Made by a program: the position numbers and the translations under genes. A stretch of DNA of 64,000 bases, from contig OZ026517.1 of assembly GCA_964019695.1 (NCBI GenBank), positions 59,981,478-60,045,477 on the forward strand, written 5' to 3'. The notes under the pieces were generated by a model. It worked only from the letters and a program-made list of their open reading frames with translations, searched no databases and had not been told where the DNA came from. Positions 21,503-32,564 of this stretch are shown here, in pieces. This DNA comes from Loripinus fragilis (lineage: Eukaryota > Mollusca > Bivalvia > Lucinida > Lucinidae). The first letter of the stretch is position 1, and every line of letters begins with the position of its first letter.

Positions 21503-21939
21503 GCTTGGACAGCGAAGGCGGTGCCTCTTAAAGCACGAGGATCTCAATTCAAAGTGGTATGGCGCCACCAGCTCCCAGCTCCCACTTCCACACGGTTCCC
21601 TCGCGCAGCTGCACGCCATGCACGTGCCCCACGACATGCACGTGCTCCACGTTCCTCTCCTCCAAGCAGCACGAACGAAATCCCACGTGCAGCTCGCACA
21701 ATATAAAGGAGGCGCACATTCAGCCTGAAAAACAAGAACAAAAGCGATTCAGCACACAGGCAACGTCGCACATACGTTTCTGACATTCAACGTTTACATT
21801 GAGAAAGGGTGACAACTCTTCCTTTCAGCAGCTGCAACTGCAAATGCTACCTGATCTGCGCGAAAGCACAGGGGGGTTTTTCGCGATTTTCTAGGGATTT
21901 CGGAAGGGTTTCTATTCTGGAATGTCTTTGTTTTTGTTT
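21503..21939 (-). promoter_or_regulatory. U1 repeat spacer, variant A (437 bp)
   Basis: Candidate PSE at 21539-21556. Nearly identical to the spacer 13873-14308 next to LINE-1 and unlike the spacers directly upstream. Confidence 0.7.
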
Positions 21940-22103
21940 CAGGGGTTAGCGCGTACGCAGACCCCCACACTTATAAATTGCGTACCCGAGTTGTCCACAT
22001 TTGGGACAATCGCAGCCGTCAGCCCAACCGAAGTGCAATGGAAGGGCCTCCTGCTGGAGGAACCGCCTTGTTGATCACGGTTTCCTCTGTACCAGGTAAG
22101 TAT
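21940..22103 (-). ncRNA. U1: U1 snRNA gene, uninterrupted (164 nt)
   Basis: Recognises 5' splice sites as part of the U1 snRNP. Minus strand: nt 1-12 ATACTTACCTGG (splice-site pairing), stem-loop I with GATCAACAAGG in the U1-70K loop position, stem-loop II with ATTGCAC (nt 65-71, U1A-type loop), stem-loop III GTCC/GGAC around CAAATGT (nt 97-111), and stem-loop IV ending CCCCTG at nt 164. The Sm-site region reads AATTTATAAG (nt 125-134), weaker in U than the usual A-U4-6-G, so function is not certain. Length equals vertebrate U1. Confidence 0.95.
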
Positions 22104-22549
22104 GCTTGGACAGCGAAGGCCGTGCCTCTTAAAGCACAAGGATCTCAATTCAAAGTGGTGTGGCGCCACCAGCTCCCAGCTCACGCCTCCACACGGTTCC
22201 CTCGCGCAGCTGCACGCCATGCACGTGCTCCACGCCATGCACGTGCTCCACGAGCCTCTCCTCCAAGCAGCACGAACGAAATCCCACCTGCAGCTCGCAC
22301 AATATATAGGAGGCGCACGCTCAGCCTGAAAAACAAGGACATAAGCGATTAAGCACACAGGCAACGTCGCACATACGTTTCTGACACTCAACGTTTACAT
22401 TGAGAAAGGGCGACAACTCTCCCTTTCAGCAGCTGCAACTGCAAATGCTACCTACTAGCCCACATTCAACCTGCCTGTCGTGGCGTGATCTGATCTGCGC
22501 GAAAGCACAGGGATTCTGGAAGGGCTTCTGTTCTGCAATGTCTTTGTTT
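22104..22549 (-). promoter_or_regulatory. U1 repeat spacer, 446-bp variant
   Basis: Candidate PSE at 22140-22157. About 20 bp shorter than the 466-bp spacers, missing part of the stretch just downstream of the next U1 3' end. Almost identical to 22714-23159. Confidence 0.7.
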
Positions 22550-22713
22550 CAGGGGTTAGCGCGTACGCAGACCCCCACACTTATAAATTGCGTACCCGAG
22601 TTGTCCACATTTGGGACAATCGCAGCCGTCAGCCCAACCGAAGTGCAATGGAAGGGCCTCCTGCTGGAGGAACCGCCTTGTTGATCACGGTTTCCTCTGT
22701 ACCAGGTAAGTAT
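22550..22713 (-). ncRNA. U1: U1 snRNA gene, uninterrupted (164 nt)
   Basis: Same 164 nt as the copy at 21940-22103; 610 bp separate the two starts. The identity of unit and spacer to the next unit (one difference noticed) points to a recent duplication or gene conversion. Confidence 0.95.
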
Positions 22714-23159
22714 GCTTGGACAGCGAAGGCCGTGCCTCTTAAAGCACAAGGATCTCAATTCAAAGTGGTGTGGCGCCACCAGCTCCCAGCTCACGCCTCC
22801 ACACGGTTCCCTCGCGCAGCTGCACGCCATGCACGTGCTCCACGCCATGCACGTGCTCCACGAGCCTCTCCTCCAAGCAGCACGAACGAAATCCCACCTG
22901 CAGCTCGCACAATATATAGGAGGCGCACGCTCAGCCTGAAAAACAAGGACATAAGCGATTAAGCACACAGGCAACGTCGCACATACGTTTCTGACACTCA
23001 ACGTTTACATTGAGAAAGGGCGACAACTCTCCCTTTCAGCAGCTGCAACTGCAAATGCTACCTACTAGCCCACATTCAACCTGCCTGTCGTGGCGTGATC
23101 TGATCTGCGCGAAAGCACAGGGATTCTGGAAGGGCTTCTGTTCTGCAATGTCTTTGTTT
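22714..23159 (-). promoter_or_regulatory. U1 repeat spacer, 446-bp variant
   Basis: Candidate PSE at 22750-22767. Copy of 22104-22549. Confidence 0.7.
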
Positions 23160-23287
23160 CAGGGGTTAGCGCGTACGCAGACCCCCACACTTATAAATTG
23201 CGTACCCGAGTTGTCCACATTTGGGACAATCGCAGCCGTCAGCCCAACCGAAGTGCAATGGAAGGGCCTTCTGCTGGAGGAACCGCC
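23160..23287 (-). pseudogene. U1 snRNA gene, 3' fragment (nt 37-164) after LINE-3
   Basis: 128 nt starting GGCGG right after the LINE-3 tail GAAAAACAAAAA. One change from the intact copies (plus gggccttctg instead of gggcctcctg). Confidence 0.92.
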
Positions 23288-24918
23288 TTTTTGTTTTTCA
23301 TAAATTTAATAGTATTTACAATAAAAACCGGTGGGGTGTAAAAGCCCCACACGGCCGGTACCTTTTTGCATGCATATACAATAATTGAAAACCTTAAAAA
23401 GACCTATGAAAAAACTTTATACATCGAGATATTAAAGGTAAAAAACTTTTTATAGAGTAAATAATTCAAAAAGACCTAGATAGAAAATTATAGAAAGTAT
23501 TGTAAGGAAAGAAATGGAAAGGATAGATATAACTTTTATTGCAAATTGAATCCCTTAATATGCTCTAGGATGGCATATATTCAACAATTGATATATTGAA
23601 TTACGTGTTCACAAACCTAGCCCTTAAAAGGTACCGTATGTTAGTACTTGAGATGACTTGACCACAGACTATTTATTCTACTCATATAACATCTATGTTT
23701 TGGCAGTCATATAGTTAAGCAGTAAGGTAAACATAATATATATATTTTTGAAAGTATTGGTTCTGCCTTTCACATATGTTCTTGGTCCTGACACGAGCGT
23801 TGTGCACCACTTGCACAAGGCTAATGTCAGTGACCAAATTCACATTTTAAAACGGGGTCAGCCTTTGGAACGTATTACTTGGTATAAGCATATTATCTAC
23901 AACGACAGACATTGATCACAGAGGACAAATATGGGACATTTTGGACTGGGGTCGCTCACTATTCCTGGGGGTGAAAGACAAAACTACTCACACATCCAAA
24001 AGACGAGGGCTCGGGTTCCCTCCCCACTTGGGTGTGGGAGCATGTTTTTAATAAGCATTTGTAAATTGTTAATAAAAAGAAAAACGTCAGATGCAGTTGT
24101 GTCAAAAACATTCACAGGCTGTAGTCAAGTCATTACTCTCCAAATAATGGTTAGTACAATATAGAAGAGATATTCACAAATGACAAAATGAGATTCTTTT
24201 CATTATCAGACGGCAACAGCAGTCTGAAATAGAGAAACTATTTTAGAATATGTACAAGGTTATTTCAGAAATAGCAACTTTAAGTCTATATATATATATA
24301 TATAATAATTTATCTGGATGCTAAAAAGTTGATCTAGATTGCTAAGAATTTGGATCCAGATCAGATTTGACATGTTGTCACGTCTAATCTGGAATCAAAC
24401 TATTTGCAAGGATCGTAAGTGGTGGCAAAAAGTCGCTACTTTGGGCGAATGAAAATCGCATCACTGTATCAGGTAATAGACAAATCAATCTTAATAGGAT
24501 GGCGTTTATGGGTTCTAAAATGTTTGGATCAAGATCAGGTTGAATATTATTAGTCTGATTTTATTTCAAACATTTTTGAAGATATTTTAGTATACTATAT
24601 AAGTTTTTATTGGATTATATATCTTGAGTAAAAGTAAGATCAAAATAATTGTCATCATAATGCGAAAAAATTCAGATCAAAATCAGGCCAGATATTTTAT
24701 CAGCTCTGATTGTGGCCTAAATTTTTTCAAGTTTTCCTGGTAATAATCGCCATATTTGAAAATAAATAGTATATGATTTTAATAGAAAATATATATATTT
24801 AGCCATAGGGTAAGAGCGAAAAAACAAATAGTAAAAACTAGGAGGAGACACTGGCAATAGCTTGCGCTTCATCCTAGTCTATATCATTTGTTATCCTTAT
24901 AAGCTTGAAATTTGTTTA
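23288..24918 (-). other. 3' UTR of LINE-3
   Basis: 3'-terminal hairpin 23327-23359. Nested hairpin ~23782-23838, with one mismatch in the inner stem (TTGTGCAC/TTGCACAA). Three degenerate ~55-bp palindromes (~24351-24409, ~24522-24575, ~24672-24728). A stem ACTAGGA/TCCTAGT (24838-24878) lies just past the ORF2 stop. No gene seen. Confidence 0.85.
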
Positions 24919-27900
24919 TCATTGTTGTTGAAAGTATCTTCGTATATCTAAAATTGGTTCAAAAGTGATTGTGTTTGAAATAATTTCGATATTGCAAAAC
25001 CCTAAGGAGCACCATGTATCGAAAAAGTCGTCTGCTGTCAGTCTGTCCTTATCAATAAGAATTCTAAATTTAATTTTATTCAAAAATTTAGAAACCACGC
25101 CAAAAGCAGTAATGTTTTTTAATTCATGTTTTGCTAAATTTCTATTTGTCCAGATGATATGCCTTGACTCTGTTAAAAGAATTAATGCAACTTGTTTTTT
25201 GAATTTAGAAAGTTGAGGCAACACAAAATATCTAAATGTTCTTTCTGAAAGTGAAACCTTATTCTGGCTAAGTTTCCTTAACATGGACAGGACAATTTTA
25301 TTTAAGGGTAAAAACACATTGCATTCTAAAAAAAGATGGGAGACAGTTTCAATTTTATCACACAATGGGCAGGTCTTAATCTTTGAAATATGTTTTTGAT
25401 ATAAGTAATAATTTACATAAATAACATCATGGGTTAATTTCCAAAAGGTATTACGAACATCAGGGTCAATATATGGCAAACTAATACTTTTCCATATTGG
25501 CTTAAAATCTATATATGGGCATATTGTTTCGATTTTTGGTTGTTTGTATATGTCTTGTAATAGTGTTTTGTATATAAGTTTTTTATGAAATGAATTTAAA
25601 TCAATGTCTTGATTTGTATTTTTAAACTCATCTAAAATTGATATGCATGTTTTATAAAATATAGGAATATATTCGCTATGGGGAATACTGTTACTAGCAA
25701 AGGCTGGGTTAAACTTTCTGAGTTGCAATCCAATCCAATATTTAGCAAAGAAAGTCCAGTTAGCATTATGGTTATTTATAAGTTTCTGCAAATGATTAAG
25801 ATATATTGAATGACACTTAAGTTTCACACATGGAACATTCAATCCTCCTTGATTAAAATCTAGGTATAAGGTATTTCGAGCCACCGGTTCAAATTTAGAG
25901 TTCCAAATAAATCTAAAGAATCGCCTTTGAAAAAGCTTAAGATAGTGAGAAGGTATGGGGTTAGCCGTGGCATAATATAGAATTTTGCTGAGACATAAAA
26001 AGTTCAAAATTTGTGATTTCCCTTTAAAAGAAAGTTTTCTTGAATTCCAAAGATTCAAAGTCCTATCAATTTTCACATATATTTTCGACCAGTTATCGTC
26101 ATCACTAAATCCAGATCCAAAAAAGTAGCCAAGTATTTTATGATGGTCCACCCAACTGATGCCAAATGGGTGATCTGATCTTGTTTTCCATTTACCGAGA
26201 TGCATTCCTTTCGATTTTTCATAATTGATTTTCGCCCCAGATATTTGTCCAAAGAGTTTGACCCAATAAAAGTATTTTCGAATTGAAGAATCAGAGGTCA
26301 AAAAGGCTGTACTGTCATCTGCATATAAGCTAAGTTTCACCTGAGAATTCGTACCCGGCATTTTTATACCTTTGATATCATCCGAGTTTCTAATTTTGTG
26401 AGCAAAAGGTTCAAAACATATGACATATAGAGGCATTGATAAAGAACAACCCTGTCTAACGCCTCGTTTGATTGGAAATCTATCAGATATGTGATTATTT
26501 ACAATCACCGAAGACGAAATGTCATTATAAAGAAGCTTGATCCATTTTAAAAAGTTACCATTGAATCCAAACGCTGTCAAAGCATCAAACATGTATGACC
26601 TAGACACTCTGTCAAAGGCCTTTTCTTGGTCCAAGCAAATAAAGGATGCTGCCAAGTTTTTCTGATCAACATAGTCTACAACATTACGTATCAAATGAAG
26701 ATTATCAAAGATTGAACGTCCTTTAACAGAGCAAGTTTGATCTATGCCAATAATTTTTGGTAAAACCTTTCCAAGTCGAATAGTAATAGTTTTTGAAATA
26801 ATCTTGTAATCAATGTTAAGAAGTGAAATTGGCCTATAGCATTTCATTTCCTCAGACCTAGTTTCATCTTTGCAAATCAAAGTAATGTAAGATAATTTCT
26901 GAGTTTCAGATAATTCTCCAGCTTCATAGGCCAAGTTAATGATTTCACATAGAACATCACCAAATAAATGAAAGAATTTCAAATAAAAAGCATTTGTTAA
27001 ACCATCACTGCCAGGGGATTTATTGGGTTTCATTTCTTTCAGGGCTTGCAAAATTTCAGCTTTTTCAATTTTCTTTTCCAGGAATAGATTATCGGAATGG
27101 TCAATTGTGGGTAAATCATCAAAGAAAAGGAAATTTAAAGATCGATCAACAGGTTCTTCACTATACAGAGTTTCATAGAAGGATCTAAAACAGGTAAGTA
27201 TATCTTTTGAGTTATCATATGTGTTAGCATTGTGTTGTATTGTTTTTATTGTTTTGTTTTTGTTTGATGATGCTTCTTTTTGAAAAAAATGTGTGCTAGG
27301 TGTTTCATTTTCTTGAATGGACTGAGTTTTGCTGCGGATCATTGAGCCCTTGAGAATGTTGTTTTCGATTTCTTTTACTTTTAGCTTGATGTCATTGTAT
27401 ATGTGAAGGTCAGATGTGGATTTCAAATCAAGGTTTGTATATTGCTTTTTTAGGTTTTTGAAATCAGCAAATTGTTTCTTGTTCTTTGATTTACTATAGT
27501 CTATGCAAAATCTCTTTATTTGAGTTTTCATATTATCCCACCATTCCAAAGTTATTTCCTCTGTTTGCGAAATGAATTTCCAAAACAATTCAAAACATTT
27601 TAAGAAGTCATTGTCCTCCAATAATTGATCATTGAATTTCCAATAGGATTTACCAATATCAATTCCACAGTTTGTAGCCAATTTCATTCGAATGAAGTTA
27701 TGGTCTGAACATACACAAGGTAGAGTTTCAAAAGTAGATATTGAGTTACACATAAATTTTGTAGTATAGAATCTGTCAATTCTTGTGCCAATCAAGTCAT
27801 AGTTTGTTGTGTCATTCCCAGTTGCAATATTTGATCTAGTCCAAGTTACACTTCTCTTATTAGGATGCAGATGTCGAAAACAATCTGTCAAACCAAATTT

Positions 27901-28422
27901 TTCAACAAGAACATTAAAAGGTTTAGAGCCAATAGTACCTTTCTTTGGATTGCCACCAATTTTATCTAAGTTTGGATCCAATATAAAATTGAAATCACCA
28001 CCAAGAATTACATTTTTTGCTCCAGTTAAGTGTTGTGAAAATGAATTTAAAAATTCCAATCTTTCACCAGATTCGCTTGGGAAGTATGCATTAACAATTC
28101 TAAAGTTTTCAATCCCATCAGTGGCAAAGTCTAAACGAATTACTCTGCCATAAAAATCTGAGTGATATTTTTCAATCTTTATGTCATCTTTAATGAGAAG
28201 TATTGCCACTCCACATGAATCAGCTCTACCAAAGTTCCATATGATTTTATTTTCCAATTCTAAAGTTCTTTCAATGGATTTTGCCAAACATAAGTTATCA
28301 ACGAAAGTTTCTTGAATCAATAAGATATCAATCTTGTTCTGATCTATAAACTGCTTTATCAATCTGTGTTTATAGTTGGATCTAAATCCATTTATATTAA
28401 TGCTCGAAATGTTCAAATCCAT
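24919..28422 (-). CDS. ORF2 protein of LINE-3: endonuclease + reverse transcriptase, 1167 aa
   Basis: Same domain order as LINE-2 ORF2, with all endonuclease motifs (QETF, GGDFNF, RIDRFY, CSDH; here CSDHNF), RT motifs (LDQEKAFDRV, RQGCSLSMPLY, YADDSTAFL) and the CPLC-H-C finger present. Diverged from LINE-2 mostly between residues 250 and 450 and at the C-terminus (ends RRYFQQQ). The start overlaps the middle ORF by 10 nt. Looks intact. Confidence 0.95.
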   Translation of the reverse strand: MDLNISSININGFRSNYKHRLIKQFIDQNKIDILLIQETFVDNLCLAKSIERTLELENKIIWNFGRADSCGVAILLIKDDIKIEKYHSDFYGRVIRLDFATDGIENFRIVNAYFPSESGERLEFLNSFSQHLTGAKNVILGGDFNFILDPNLDKIGGNPKKGTIGSKPFNVLVEKFGLTDCFRHLHPNKRSVTWTRSNIATGNDTTNYDLIGTRIDRFYTTKFMCNSISTFETLPCVCSDHNFIRMKLATNCGIDIGKSYWKFNDQLLEDNDFLKCFELFWKFISQTEEITLEWWDNMKTQIKRFCIDYSKSKNKKQFADFKNLKKQYTNLDLKSTSDLHIYNDIKLKVKEIENNILKGSMIRSKTQSIQENETPSTHFFQKEASSNKNKTIKTIQHNANTYDNSKDILTCFRSFYETLYSEEPVDRSLNFLFFDDLPTIDHSDNLFLEKKIEKAEILQALKEMKPNKSPGSDGLTNAFYLKFFHLFGDVLCEIINLAYEAGELSETQKLSYITLICKDETRSEEMKCYRPISLLNIDYKIISKTITIRLGKVLPKIIGIDQTCSVKGRSIFDNLHLIRNVVDYVDQKNLAASFICLDQEKAFDRVSRSYMFDALTAFGFNGNFLKWIKLLYNDISSSVIVNNHISDRFPIKRGVRQGCSLSMPLYVICFEPFAHKIRNSDDIKGIKMPGTNSQVKLSLYADDSTAFLTSDSSIRKYFYWVKLFGQISGAKINYEKSKGMHLGKWKTRSDHPFGISWVDHHKILGYFFGSGFSDDDNWSKIYVKIDRTLNLWNSRKLSFKGKSQILNFLCLSKILYYATANPIPSHYLKLFQRRFFRFIWNSKFEPVARNTLYLDFNQGGLNVPCVKLKCHSIYLNHLQKLINNHNANWTFFAKYWIGLQLRKFNPAFASNSIPHSEYIPIFYKTCISILDEFKNTNQDIDLNSFHKKLIYKTLLQDIYKQPKIETICPYIDFKPIWKSISLPYIDPDVRNTFWKLTHDVIYVNYYLYQKHISKIKTCPLCDKIETVSHLFLECNVFLPLNKIVLSMLRKLSQNKVSLSERTFRYFVLPQLSKFKKQVALILLTESRHIIWTNRNLAKHELKNITAFGVVSKFLNKIKFRILIDKDRLTADDFFDTWCSLGFCNIEIISNTITFEPILDIRRYFQQQ

Positions 28423-28570
28423 TGTATTGATTGAAATTGTACGCCAAACGTGTATAAACGACTCAGTTTCAAACTACAGTACCAGTAAGAATAAACACAA
28501 GAAGTATAGTAGTATAGTGTATGCAGCAATATCAATGTGTAATAGTAATGTATGAGTATAATGCAGGTTA

Positions 28571-28613
<43 letters not shown>

Positions 28614-30953
28614 TATGTAATTAAAACAGGGATTAGTGGGAGTAGAGTTACTGATGGTGATAGTAGTGTTTGCTTGTTGTATTAGTGATATTTTTAATGG
28701 TAATAATAATAGTGGTTGTTGATTCATCATATTGTCAAAGAGTTTTAGACCCAGACCAGACCCGACAAAATGTCGCCCCTGATCTGGGTCCAACCTATTT
28801 GTAAGTGGTATGAGTAAATAAAGTATAAGCATCAATGATAACAAAAGTTGGAAAAGTAATAGTAATGATGATGGCAGTATTTTGAGTGGTAGTAATAGTG
28901 GTTGTAATTTTTCTATTTTGTCAAAAAATTTTGGATCCAGATCAGGCCTGACAAAATGTCGGCCCCCATCTGGGTCCAAACTATTTGCATAAGTTATCAG
29001 CAAATGAGGTATAAATACCAGTGATAGTAAAATTGGGATATGCCATATTAGTGATGTTGGTAGTATTTTGGGGTATGATAGTAGTGAGTGGTATTTTTTC
29101 ATATTGTCGAAAAGTTTTGGATCCAGATCAGGCCCGACAAAGTGTCGGCCCCCATCTGGGTCCAAACTGTTTGCATAGGTTCTCAGCAAATGAGATATAA
29201 CCACCAGTGATAGTAAAATTGGGATATGCCAAAATAGTGATGTTGGTGGTATTTTGGGGTATGATAATAGTGAGTGGTATTTTTTTATATTGTCAAAAAG
29301 TTTTGGATCCAGATCAGGCCCGACAAAATGTCGGCCCTTATCTGGTTCCAAACTATTTGCATAGGTTATCAGCAAATGAGATATAAACACCAGTGATAGT
29401 AAAATTGGGATAAGCAAAAATAGTGGTGTTGATGGCATTTTAGGGGATGATGATAGTGAGTGGTATTTTTTCATATTGTCAAAACATCCTGGATCAAGAT
29501 CAGGTCCGACAAAATGTCGGGCCTCATCTGGTTCCAAACTGTTTGCAAATGTTTTCAGTAAATTGAATATGAGCATTATTAGTGGCAGTATGTGAAAAAA
29601 ATATGGTTTCTGTGATGATAAGGACCAATATATAGGTTTATAGGGGTTAATCTTTTGATGATGATGATGATGATATATGTACATGTATATACAATATAGG
29701 GTTCTTGTCAGTGCAGCTAAGTATTTGTTTACAATATCTAGAAGGCAAGAAAGGGTGAATATATACCAAACGTACAGGGGGTAACCATTAAGGTAATTAT
29801 GGTATAAAATATCACCTAACGGTCTTATTGCTGTACAGATTTGCAAAGTCCAATGCCTGAAGGTTAGAGTCTGTACTGCGTAAAAGGTATATTGATGACA
29901 GGTAATGTGCTCTAGATTCATTCCAAGGTATAAAATCGTGCAGGCCATTTTGCTATCACTGTTAATTTGCAAAGAACAACAGAGTAGCGATAGTACAAAT
30001 ACAGCAGGAATTAGGTATAGGAAGTTTAACAAAGGTAGTTGTATACTAAAAATACTCAGCAGGAATAAGGTGAACGACTGTAAACCGACAATTGATTTTT
30101 CCAATACTTTATAGCGTGATAAAATATCGTCTGCTTTCTGAGTAAATTGAGGTAGTTTTATATCACCATAGAGTGTACAGGTAAATCGAAAAATCAATAC
30201 AGTGTAGAACGTGGCCAGACAAATAGTAAGCACAGGCTTCAAATTATACATGCGGTGTAAAAATAATATATGTAAACCAAGGTAAAGCGTGGTTGCATAG
30301 TAACCAAGTACATGTATTGGTGATTTAGCTAGAGTGGCCTGATAGATAGCGTTAATCGTGTATATCGACATGTATATCCATCTATATGATGTCTGTATGA
30401 GAAGATTTTTGCCAATTACACAATAGTTATAACACCTAAGTTTTAACGAATCTGGAGACAGGGGTTTATATATTGGTACAAAACCAAGAATAGTGTATGC
30501 AAGATGCAAGAAAGGGGCATACCATTTGAAGAGATTACAGGGGTTGTATGATGGAATTTTATTAAGGGCTATATGAAATATGGGTGTAGTATTGGGTACT
30601 AAAAAGTAAAACGGGAACATTAGGGGCGTTGTATGAATCGGGAACATTAGGGGTGTAGCATTGCTATAGGAGTTTATTGGGTGGTAATTTGAGAGGAAGC
30701 TATAGGACTTGATGTAGAGATTGGCAGGGTTTTTGGTTTGACAGTCAAATGAATTTATGGGGGAAATAAAAACAAGAGACACATAAAATACATGTAAACA
30801 AATAGTGACATACAAAAAACAGGCAATCAGAGTGAACAGGTTGATTGCCTTAGAATTTAGTCCGTTAATCAGTATCGCAGTCCATGTCCATTTCCGGGTC
30901 TCACGTTCCAAACAAGGATTAGTATTGCCATAAATCAAGGTGTGTAGGTCCAT
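28413..30953 (-). CDS. Middle ORF of LINE-3, 846 aa, with five peptide repeats
   Basis: The start MDLHTL is at 30953, 23 nt after the ORF1 stop; it ends QWI inside the ORF2 start. Early NPCLERETRKW matches NPCLVCETRKW of LINE-4. Hydrophobic segments follow throughout the first ~450 residues. Five tandem repeats of the type NSLDPDGGRHFVGPDLDP then come from ~185-bp DNA repeats carrying palindromes, and then a Tyr run from (TAA)n. The frame is open for over 2.5 kb in AT-rich DNA and only in this frame. The function is unknown; no family is recognised. Confidence 0.55.
28735..29560. repeat. Five tandem ~185-bp units, each with a ~55-bp palindrome
   Basis: Palindrome centres lie near 28771, 28956, 29141, 29328 and 29512. 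Arms are of the form TTTGGATCCAGATCAGGCC and the complementary GGCC..ATCTGGGTCCAAAC, with a loop around ACAAAATGT. Units 2-4 are the most alike; units 1 and 5 are diverged, as at the edges of a tandem array. Confidence 0.9.
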
Positions 30954-30976
30954 TTCAAAGCATTAAGTCATTATAA

Positions 30977-32003
30977 TTAATCCACTTGACTGGGGGGGAC
31001 CTGATCACTGGGGCTATATATCCCAGGGGTCAGGTCAAGAAAATTGTTCTGTAAGGAGACGGGCTCGGGCTCATCAGCCCAAGACTGCGCTTTCGCAGTC
31101 TTGGTTGGCTTGACAAAACCATCATCATCGCCAGGCTCATGATCCCTTCCCCTCTTAGCACCATTACTCTCCGACCCTTCCATGGACTCCTCTTGCTGTT
31201 CCTCCTGCCCAAGGCCAACAGCAACCTCAACCTCAGTTCCCACATTTGCGGGTGCTGGTGTGACATCTGGAGCTGAAGTGTCAGACCCAGATGTCACATC
31301 AACCTGGGGCGCAGGTGCATCAGGCGGGGCAGGAGCAACAGCAACTTCCATCCGCTGGTTCCCTGTAAACAGCTGGTTAAACTTCTTGTTCGTGGGGCAC
31401 CTAGATCTTATATGCCCCACACTTCTACATTTAAGGCAGTATGGGGACCTACCTGCCATTGTTATAAGTATACTCTGTCCTGAGTTAAAATTTACCAGAT
31501 GAGGTATCCTCTGCTTCCTAAATTCATCCGTTTTCAGGCGTACCTCTCGAATGCCATTGAAAGCTGAGACTAAGGCATGACTGGTTTTTTGCATGCTTAC
31601 GTCAACAACCTTACCATATTCAGAAAATATTTCCCAGAGAAGGGAGTTGTCCATGTATAATGGAAGCCAGTGGACTTTTAGGTTAACGATTTGCTCATCC
31701 ATTCTCATAATATCGAAGGGGATTTTGTTGATTACTATAGACGTTTTTGCATGTATTTTTCTCATAGCGTCATCGTATTTAAATAGCACTGAGTAACTAG
31801 TCTCTAGCACTAACCTTGTAAATCCCCTGGATATCCTCTGGATTAACACCATTCTCGCAAAGCCCTGTCAATAGCTCACCATAGCTCACTGATGTACCAC
31901 CCATGTATTCTTTCGGTACAAACTTCACCGTCTTAGCCATCCTGTCCACATTGATGTAATCAGCCTCAAAACCGTCAAAATCTATTTCTGCCTTGAAATT
32001 CAT
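30977..32003 (-). pseudogene. ORF1 of LINE-3, one-base frameshift
   Basis: The N-terminal part starts MNFKAEIDFD at 32003 and runs to a stop at 31797. The rest (YSVLFKYDD onward, to 30977) is in another frame. One extra base near 31797-31805 would explain the break. The rest has HWLPLYMDNSLLWEIFSEYG, zinc knuckle CLKCRSVGHIRSRC, and an acidic C-terminus. Otherwise like the other ORF1s. A sequencing error cannot be excluded. Confidence 0.85.
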
Positions 32004-32050
32004 TGTGAAGATAGCACTGATACAGCGTATCAGAGGAAAACGCCAGAAAA

Positions 32051-32098
32051 GAGGAAACCGCCTTGTTGATCACGGTTTCCTCTGTACCAGGTAAGTAT
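32051..32098 (-). pseudogene. U1 snRNA gene, 5' fragment (nt 1-36 plus 12-bp duplication) fused to LINE-3
   Basis: U1 nt 1-36 at 32063-32098 match the intact gene, then GGCGGTTTCCTC (32051-32062) repeats the start of the U1 3' part with one extra T. Stem-loop I is therefore complete in this copy. Confidence 0.93.
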
Positions 32099-32564
32099 GC
32101 TTGGACAGCCAAGGCCGTGCCTCTTAAAGCACAAGGATCTCAATTCAAAGTGGTGTGGCGCCACCAGCTCCCAGCTCACGCTTCCACACGGTTCCCTCGC
32201 GCAGCTGCACGCCATGCACGTGCTCCACGCCATGCACGTGCTCCACGAGCCTCTCCTCCAAGCAGCACGAACGAAATCCCACCTGCAGCTCGCACAATAT
32301 AAAGGAGGCGCACGCTCAGCCTGAAAAACAAGGACATAAGCGATTAAGCACACAGGCAACGTCGCACATACGTTTCTGACATTCAACGTTTACATTGAGA
32401 AAGGGCGACAACTCTCCCTTTCAGCAGCTGCAACTGCAAATGCTACCTACTAGCCCACATTCAACCTGCCTGTCGTGGCGTGATCTGGTCTGCGCGAAAG
32501 CACAGGGGTTTTCCGGGATTTCTCGGGATTTTGGAAGGGTTTCTGTTCTGCAATGTCTTTGTTT
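32099..32564 (-). promoter_or_regulatory. U1 repeat spacer (466 bp)
   Basis: Candidate PSE at 32135-32152. Contains the doubled 18-bp unit CCATGCACGTGCTCCACG (plus strand), giving two CACGTG boxes about 115-150 bp upstream of the U1 start. Confidence 0.7.

Larger units (their letters stand above)
23288..32050 (-). mobile_element. LINE-3: longest U1-inserted LINE, ORF1 frameshifted
   Basis: About 8.8 kb. ORF2 and an 846-aa middle ORF are open; ORF1 has a one-base frameshift. It shows the clearest insertion footprint: the U1 head upstream is complete to nt 36 and is followed by GGCGGTTTCCTC, a near copy of the first bases of the U1 3' fragment, i.e. a 12-bp target-site duplication with one mismatch. 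Its 3' part (end of ORF2 plus 3' UTR) is shared with LINE-4 and LINE-6. Confidence 0.93.

Noticed and set aside
21478..23290. Tandem 610-630-bp units as 5' promoter monomers of the LINE, like mouse L1 monomers
   Set aside because: The units contain a complete U1 snRNA gene spanning the unit border; LINE ends fall inside U1, so the units are target DNA.
24965..28153. Plus-strand frames inside ORF2 regions
   Set aside because: Antisense shadows of the conserved ORF2; no independent motif.
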